Source of the DNA: Chamaea fasciata
Taxonomy: Eukaryota; Chordata; Aves; Passeriformes; Sylviidae
Direction: 5' to 3'
DNA length: 64,000 bases
NCBI GenBank assembly: GCA_029207755.1
Contig: JARCOQ010000003.1
Coordinates: 43,668,144-43,732,143, forward strand
Part shown: positions 58,420-64,000 of the stretch, piece by piece
Layout of the letters: the number at the start of each line of letters is the position of its first letter
How positions within the stretch are numbered: position 1 is the stretch's first letter
Notes under the pieces: generated by a model
Told to the model about the DNA's origin: nothing
The model's database searches: none
Seen by the model: only the letters and a program-made list of their open reading frames with translations
Translations under genes and position numbers: made by a program

Positions 58420-61400
58420 GAACCTCTTTGAATTCTTTTTCTAAAGTACATAATTGTTAATTTGCAGCTGTCTGTGATCTGTTTGCTGATCTGTGATAAG
58501 CACCACAGCTCTTAGTCATTAAAATTAATTACAGTTCAACTATAGTCTGAAAAGTTCTTTCACAGACATGACACACTAACAACTTTTTTTATATACAAAT
58601 GCTTCCTTACAGTAAAGGGCAAATCATAGCAATGGACACTTGCAGTTATAATTGAACTACCAAAGTCTTTACCATTACAGTCATGGAACATGCTTATGGA
58701 TTGTCATTACACAGCTGCAGTCTCACAGTGAGTTTAATCTCTTTCCAAGTTTTAGGGGTTTTATTTGAACAAACCTTTACTATATTCTCACACAAGAACA
58801 ACAACAAAAAAAAGCCCCAAGCAACACACAAAAACAAAAAAGGTTTTCAATACTCAGGACTCACTAAAAGCCTGCTGAAGGTAATTTTTAAGAATGGTCT
58901 TTATTTTGGGACTAAGTCAATCATTTTTTCAAATTCATAAATAAATGACACCGACCACACAGGTAAAGGGAAGGGAACAAGGCATGCTTATTTCATCTTT
59001 AGAACAAGTCACCACATTTATCTTGGTGTTGAAATTACTATGTTGAATCATTTCTGTGTTGTGACAAGCAAGTGGGATGCAATTCTGATGCTGCTTTTGG
59101 CTCACTGGGACTTCATACCATCAAGATGTACACATGAAAACTTTCAGGCAAATCCTTTTTTATGACTATTCTGATTCAGATACAAAGAATCTATTGTACA
59201 AGAGTGGAGGAGCTATTTAGGATGTACATACTACCAATGATCCCTAATAAGAGAGATTTGACTTTCTACAAGTTGAGGCTTAAGTCTGTTAAGAGTACTT
59301 CATGGTACTGTGTAAATACCAACTCTCAGCATACCTACCCTTCAGCTATTTAGTGAACTTGGGCCAGAGAGAGGATCCATTTGCAAGGTCATGTTCTCAG
59401 GGTATAAGGCTTAGCAGATGAGAACTTGAGGTTAAAGAATTTATGGTTTATGACTAATGATTTTACAAAACGAGTAAGAAATTGCTTGGCTTCACAAAGA
59501 GTGACAGCCAATTATCTGTAATGACTTGTTTAAGAGATATTTGTTCACCTTCCAAGGAATCCCTACAACTATACACTAAAAGGCACAGATCAAACACTCA
59601 TTATTAAATAACAACTCAGAATGGCCCATGAGAGAAGAAGTGCTTTATAGGTGACATTCATAAAGCTTAATAAATATTATATGAATAATGTCAACAGGAC
59701 ACAACAAAAATAGATTTCCAGTAGTGCAGCCTATACATGCAGAGAGCACACTACAAGACAGACTGAAAGGAAGCTCCTAGATTTTTGAGTGGAAAACAGG
59801 GCCAGTTTTAGCAAATGCTGAGTGCTGCATGTCCTCATCCCTGCCTTGTGACCAGACCTACTAGAGCTGCACCCTGAGCCAGCCCCTGGTCTCCGTGCCC
59901 ATCTGTCCGAGATAAGCTGTGTTCTAGTGCTCTCACCACACCAAGACTGCCAATGGCCAGTGCATCCTTAATACTCTGAATCTTGGGGCAGGCTGAATAC
60001 TACAAGCCAGCAGGTTGCTCCCTGTCCACATGAGGAATTGGGAGAAAGATGAAGCTGACAATGGAAAGCCCTCCATTCTCTGAATCAGGCCTCTTGCATA
60101 AGGTACCAGTGTCATATGACTGCAGCTGGTGTTCTCAGGTACAGACAGGTGAAAGATATCAAATCCAGGCTAAGGAGGAATTAAGCTATAGACCACAGAG
60201 GAATTAGATGCTAGAGTAACTTTTGATGCACCATAGTTAAAACCAGCCTGGTTTTCTATGAAAATGAGGTTTTACAATCACACCATGTGTCTGCGTATTC
60301 ATCATCTCCCTCTATCTCCTCAGTTGAAAGGTAGCCAAAGAATTAAAAAGTTATTCAACAAACTTTAAGAGAATACACTCCACTGAGCAAGGTCATAGCA
60401 GTACACCTCCTCCATTAATGAGAGGAACCCACACAGCTCTCTGACCTTTAGATGCCACCCCAGTGAGAGGAAAAGCTTCAATTGAGCTGACATCTTATTA
60501 GAAGCTAGGACAAAAATATCCACAAATACAAATTCATTAGAAAGAAGGCTTCGTGACTTCCCACAGGTTTCTATGAAAGCTGTAGCCCTAGTTTTCTTGG
60601 TTCTTGTCCCATTAAAAACTCTACCATAACGTACTTTTTGTTCTCCAGTAGCTTCTGTTGTTGTACCCTGCACCAGAATAGCGTGGGGTCACAGCCAGAA
60701 ATGCAGGCTGGTGTGCCCCAAATATGGCCCAACTTACTGCTGCAAATGCAACAGAGTTGACATCACCATAAAGAGCACCTTTGCTTGGGGCTTCTGCCTG
60801 CCCAGAGATTGCTCTCAGAAGAACAGCCACATTCTCCTTCACGTGTCTACTGACAATATTTGAGTAGCACAAAGGTGGAGGTGACTGAGATACGTACATA
60901 AAGGTATGTAACCTTTGAACAAAATACCACGCCTTGTAAATTGGGCTGAATGATAAAGGGTGCTTAGACCCAGATGTATCCCACCCACTGCTTGAGCCCC
61001 TGAGGCATCTAAAGCAAGGCAGTGCTGCACCTGGGCCTCACTGTCTCAGTGTGCTACAGAACACAAATGAGGGAACTACCAAACAAACCACCAGTCAGGC
61101 ACTACCATCAGAGATATGCGTGGGAGATATGACACTGGGGCCAAAGATCCATGTTTATACATTAATTAAGGTGAATCAATACTAAGAGATGTTCATCATA
61201 CAACATAAAATACAGGAAAGCAGGTAGCAAATAAAATTCCTGAGGTGTACATTGAGTTCTAAGTGTGTGTCCTACCACACAGTAAATACAGAACGTAACA
61301 GGGTAGCCTATCTCTCTGCTGTGGAGATACATCCATCCTGTACATTTACAGAGAGATAGAGCGGGGTAAAAGGTGGCCAAGTGGGACTGGAAGCAGCTGA

Positions 61401-63532
61401 CACACTGCTAGTCTTATCACAGTTTACCTCTGAGTAATTTATGTGCCCACACCCTTATACTGCCATGTTGTACTTCTCCTATCACAGCATGATTTGAAGA
61501 TCTGGTGCGTAAGAAGCAACAACCCTGTAAGTTCAAGGGTTTCCTGTCCAACAAAAGGCAGGAGAAACAATCAGTATGTTGTTCTGGGGTGTCACCCAAA
61601 CACGATGCAGCTTGTAAAATAAGGTATAGTACAAGTATTTCCCAAAGTTGCATCTCTAGGTCATTGGCATTTTACTGGGGCTGAATTCGGCCCAGGGGCT
61701 GAATACTAAAGAGTTATCACTATTTTCATGTGCAAAACACCTAGGGATCCTCAAGTGTTTGGTGGAATAAGATAACTTTAATTCTCAATATATTATGAAA
61801 GTTGACATGGCACAGTTTGAAGAGATCTCATTATAATTTTCAAAGTTGATCTGAACAGCAATGATGCTCCAAATACCCAATGGACATTTTTAATGTTTAA
61901 ATGATAAAGAAAATAAAGTAATGGAAACACAGATCTGCATTTTCAGGGGCAGAGAAGCTAATAAATGAATCCTTAGTACCAAAGTAAGCTATGCTGAATA
62001 AGCCAGAGAAAGAAATTCTCGACGCACACAACAGAAACAACTTGATACTTTAAGCTTCTCAATGCTACCGTCAGCACGCCTCTGCTGAGCCACTGTGAAA
62101 AAACTAAAAACAGATGGATGAGTTTTGCCATTTGATTCAAATCACACTGTTTCAGAGACTTCCTGGCTTCCACAAAAGATTATCCCAAGCAAATGAAAAA
62201 TTTAAAAAGTAGTACTCTAAACTGTTTTGATTTTGCCATTTCAAGAAACACCATTGACTGCTTCAGCTGAATGCAAAATACAGGTGTCAAGTATGTAACA
62301 TAAAAATCACCCCAAACATTATTGAATATTATAAACAAAATTTCTTATAAATCAGAAAAAAAGCTTTAGTTAAAAAGCAGGTTCAAGTTTCTAAGTGGCA
62401 GGAATAGATGTCTTGCATAAAGTTTACAAAACCTTAGAAACAAGCCACTTGAAAACAAGAAAACGTGTAAGGACACAATGACTGCCAGGCAGCCATCATA
62501 ATAAATGCATTATTCTTATCAAGGACAAAGAATACACATAGCAATATGTTAGCTCAGGAACACAAGTCCTGCATTTAACCAGATGATTCATCAGAAAGTC
62601 AGTCAGACTGCAGAAAAAGCAAGTCCATCTAGATAGGCAAAGATGATGCTCAAGAGAGTTCAGTAGATAAGTTATATTTTCACCCCTTTCAAAATGACTC
62701 CTCCTTTAGCTCTGACCTGAAGTCCAGTCTTCTTTTGTGCAACCCCCACACCTTCTTCAGTTCAGAACTTTCCCACAAGGAATACTTTCAGCTACATACT
62801 TATATCAACTGGGACAAAAACTTAGCCTTCAATTTTTTCCCTTTTTAATCACACATATGACTTGGACAAACAAAGCTTACAACGCAAGACTCTTGCTGGT
62901 TTGCATAAGAAATATGCAATAAATCAGAAGAAAGCACATTGCTATTCTGCTTCATTAACTCCATGAGCCATTCTTACAGGAATTCACTGCAATCCATGCC
63001 ACAAAATCCAATACCAATTCACGCTTAAAAAGACAAGATTTGCTTTCCACTGGGATTGCAGGGGGAGTCATAAGTGCTCTTTGCTTTTGATAATCAGGCC
63101 CGTATCTGACCATGGAGGGTGAAGAAACGTATTTAGAAGTTGAGAATTTAGTTGAGTCACTCTAGGAACCAAATGGATGGAAACTGCTTCTAACGGAAGC
63201 AATATTACCCTATAATCACTGAAGGACACACCAAAATAGATTCGATGATCCAGCATACTTTAAGCTTTTCTCACACAGTAGGAAAACACAGCAGGAAAAC
63301 ACACAAAAACAAGAGCAAAAGTTTCAAGCTTTTCAGGAGAATAAATGTTAAAGTGCGGCAAACAAACTCTAGTTGTTATTCACTTGCAAAGTTTAAATTC
63401 CAGCACAAAGGGAGCTGCATGTCACAAAAAGCCATGTGATTCACCAGTGACATTCAGCAAGGCGTATTAATTACACGGTATCTGGATTTTTCCATTTATT
63501 TACCCTTCTCAGCAGGTAAGACTAGATCAAAC

Positions 63533-63590
63533 TTAAAAACAAAAAACCAAAAAAACCAAAAAAAAACCTAAAACACAACACCAAAACACC
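63533..63590 (+). repeat. A/C-rich low-complexity repeat
   Basis: Runs of A separated by CC, of the same style as the block near 55950. Confidence 0.85.
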
Positions 63591-63739
63591 TGTCTCCGAA
63601 AGAGATTTCTGAACAAACGTCCCCACGATCATTCAGCACTTGCAGAGGCCAGCGCTGCACCCCTACCCAACTCCTCCGGCAGGCATAAGGGTCCGGCCCC
63701 TGTCTAGTGCGGCCGGCAGACTCACCCCATTAACCTTTA

Positions 63740-64000
<261 letters not shown>

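Overview
This window is vertebrate, almost certainly avian, nuclear DNA. It is AT-rich and intron-dominated, with coding segments bounded by GT/AG splice sites. It carries several chicken-repeat-1 (CR1) LINE pieces and bird-type endogenous-retrovirus LTRs. The LTR types look like those widespread in neoavian birds, so a neoavian (perhaps a songbird) is my best guess; the species cannot be fixed from the sequence alone.

One gene explains all the coding signal: PCNX2 (pecanex 2), a multi-pass membrane protein, transcribed right to left on the minus strand. I traced 16 consecutive coding exons from the partial first exon at 63908-64000 to the exon at 1085-1194. Together they hold 3065 coding bases (about 1021 codons). 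Every junction keeps phase (0,2,0,1,1,2,1,2,0,2,0,0,1,1,0) and no in-frame stop appears. By family comparison from memory, about 20 N-terminal codons lie beyond position 64000, and roughly the second half of the protein lies beyond position 1.

Layout by gene order. Exons 1-2 encode the N-terminal pair of membrane segments and a basic cytoplasmic stretch. Exons 3-9 encode a long, hydrophilic, Ser/Thr-rich linker, dominated by the 1275-base exon 5. Exons 10-16 enter the polytopic membrane core and are the best conserved. Two exons are very short (37 and 33 bases) and two introns are very short (97 and 168 bases), while introns 5, 8 and 15 each span about 9-11 kb.

The introns hold the mobile elements: a solo LTR with perfect 5-bp target duplications (18388-18906), a second LTR of a different family with an apparent internal micro-inversion (35359 to about 35780), a 75-bp remnant joining the two ends of an LTR (58345-58419), and six CR1 pieces. 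A CpG-rich block begins near 63790 and runs off the right edge, as expected beside a housekeeping-type promoter. I found no RNA genes, no second protein-coding gene and no CRISPR. The closest things to unexplained structure are a 33-bp-stem hairpin in intron 5 (48797-48866), a splice-site-bounded cryptic exon in intron 8, and a 43-base pure A tract in intron 12.
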